Shown here: positions 4,769-5,167 of the stretch, piece after piece
Layout of the letters: each line of letters starts with the position of its first letter
Numbering within the stretch: the stretch's first letter is position 1
Position numbers and translations under genes: made by a program
Assembly (NCBI GenBank): GCA_001412335.1
Contig: LKUF01000300.1
Span: 1-5,167 of the forward strand
DNA from: Methanolinea sp. SDB
GTDB lineage: Archaea; Halobacteriota; Methanomicrobia; Methanomicrobiales; Methanospirillaceae
Direction: 5' to 3'
Length of the DNA: 5,167 nt
Notes under the pieces: model-generated
Seen by the model: only the letters and a program-made list of their open reading frames with translations
What the model was told of the DNA's origin: nothing
Database searches by the model: none

Positions 4769-5167
4769 TCAATCCCCGCCTTCTCTTCTTCTCCACCTGA
4801 AATAGAATATCATGCTGACAAGCACGACAACTAATACAACAGTGAGTGTTTTCAGGATAACCAGAATTGATAATCCCGGGGATGGTGGAAGCGGTGGTTC
4901 GGTGGAAGGCACAGCGGGAGTACTGGAAGGATTGGTCACTGCCGGCTGCGTTCTCGTGACCGTCGGCATCGGGGGCAACTGTTCATTCCCATCCCCAGGG
5001 CCAACAATGTATCCCTGTGCGAACGTGGTAACTGGAGTCGGGTTTTCACCAGGCAGACTGCTGACACTACTGGTGCTACCGCCACCACTGCTCCCTCCAC
5101 CGATAAGTTTCATAATCGTCATGTACAGCAGCTGAAGCGGATTTCCGGACTTGCTCAACGCCGCAAC
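4769..5167 (-). CDS. C-terminal part of a Pro/Ser/Thr-rich membrane-anchored protein (5' end beyond the window)
   Basis: The frame is open to the right edge; 132 residues are visible. Residues 1-22 (ending LLYMTIMKLI) look like the end of an upstream domain or helix. Then follow a Gly/Ser-rich linker (23-36), a low-complexity Pro/Thr/Ser/Val region (about 37-97), one hydrophobic segment (about 99-123) and the basic tail RWRRREGGD (124-132). This is the usual architecture of an archaeal surface protein C-terminus: an exposed, possibly O-glycosylated stalk, a membrane anchor and a short cytoplasmic tail. Internal TTG (5158) and ATG (5122) codons exist, but neither has a convincing ribosome binding site or leads into a signal peptide, so a longer gene entering from the right is more likely. 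The stop lies 21 bases before the ATC of HEAT paralogue 2, suggesting one operon. The ectodomain function cannot be told. A short independent gene starting at one of those codons is the alternative. Confidence 0.65.
   Translation of the reverse strand, partial: VAALSKSGNPLQLLYMTIMKLIGGGSSGGGSTSSVSSLPGENPTPVTTFAQGYIVGPGDGNEQLPPMPTVTRTQPAVTNPSSTPAVPSTEPPLPPSPGLSILVILKTLTVVLVVVLVSMIFYFRWRRREGGD

Noticed and set aside
4812..5135. Plus-strand Gly/Val-rich open frame (107 residues) near the right edge
   Set aside because: It mirrors the Pro/Thr/Ser-rich region of the minus-strand anchored protein; the minus-strand reading gives a sensible stalk, membrane helix and basic tail.

Overview
The window reads as chromosomal DNA from a methanogenic archaeon, most plausibly a member of the Methanomicrobiales. 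The main evidence is a full-length methanogenesis marker protein 14, a family found only in methanogens. The moderate GC content, an archaeal BRE/TATA promoter, strong GGAGG-type ribosome binding sites on some genes and a HEAT-repeat membrane protein pair all fit. The genus is an inference; no rRNA or other taxonomic marker is present.

The left half (1-2686) is on the plus strand. It holds a CooC-type deviant Walker P-loop ATPase whose first two bases lie outside the window, then methanogenesis marker 14 (an ASKHA-fold-like ATPase of unknown role), then an 87-residue uncharacterised acidic protein. The last two are 18 bases apart and probably cotranscribed from a promoter at about 867-880. 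The convergent junction at 2687-2766 carries T-tracts on both strands and probably ends transcription from both sides.

The right half (2767-5167) is on the minus strand. Reading from the right edge, it holds the C-terminal end of a Pro/Ser/Thr-rich protein with one C-terminal membrane helix, then two tandem paralogues, each with an N-terminal HEAT-repeat solenoid and a C-terminal TM2-like membrane module. Spacing is 21 bases and then 58 bases, so this looks like one operon. The two paralogues are almost the same length (318 and 321 residues) if the upstream copy is read from an ATC codon placed 6 bases after a perfect GGAGGGG. No ATG, GTG or TTG is available in frame at that position, so this copy either starts at a non-canonical codon or has lost its start codon.

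The left genes are probably metal-centre or cofactor maturation ATPases linked to C1 metabolism. The right genes probably build a membrane-anchored protein-interaction scaffold of unknown partner. No RNA genes, mobile elements, CRISPR arrays or defence system were seen.
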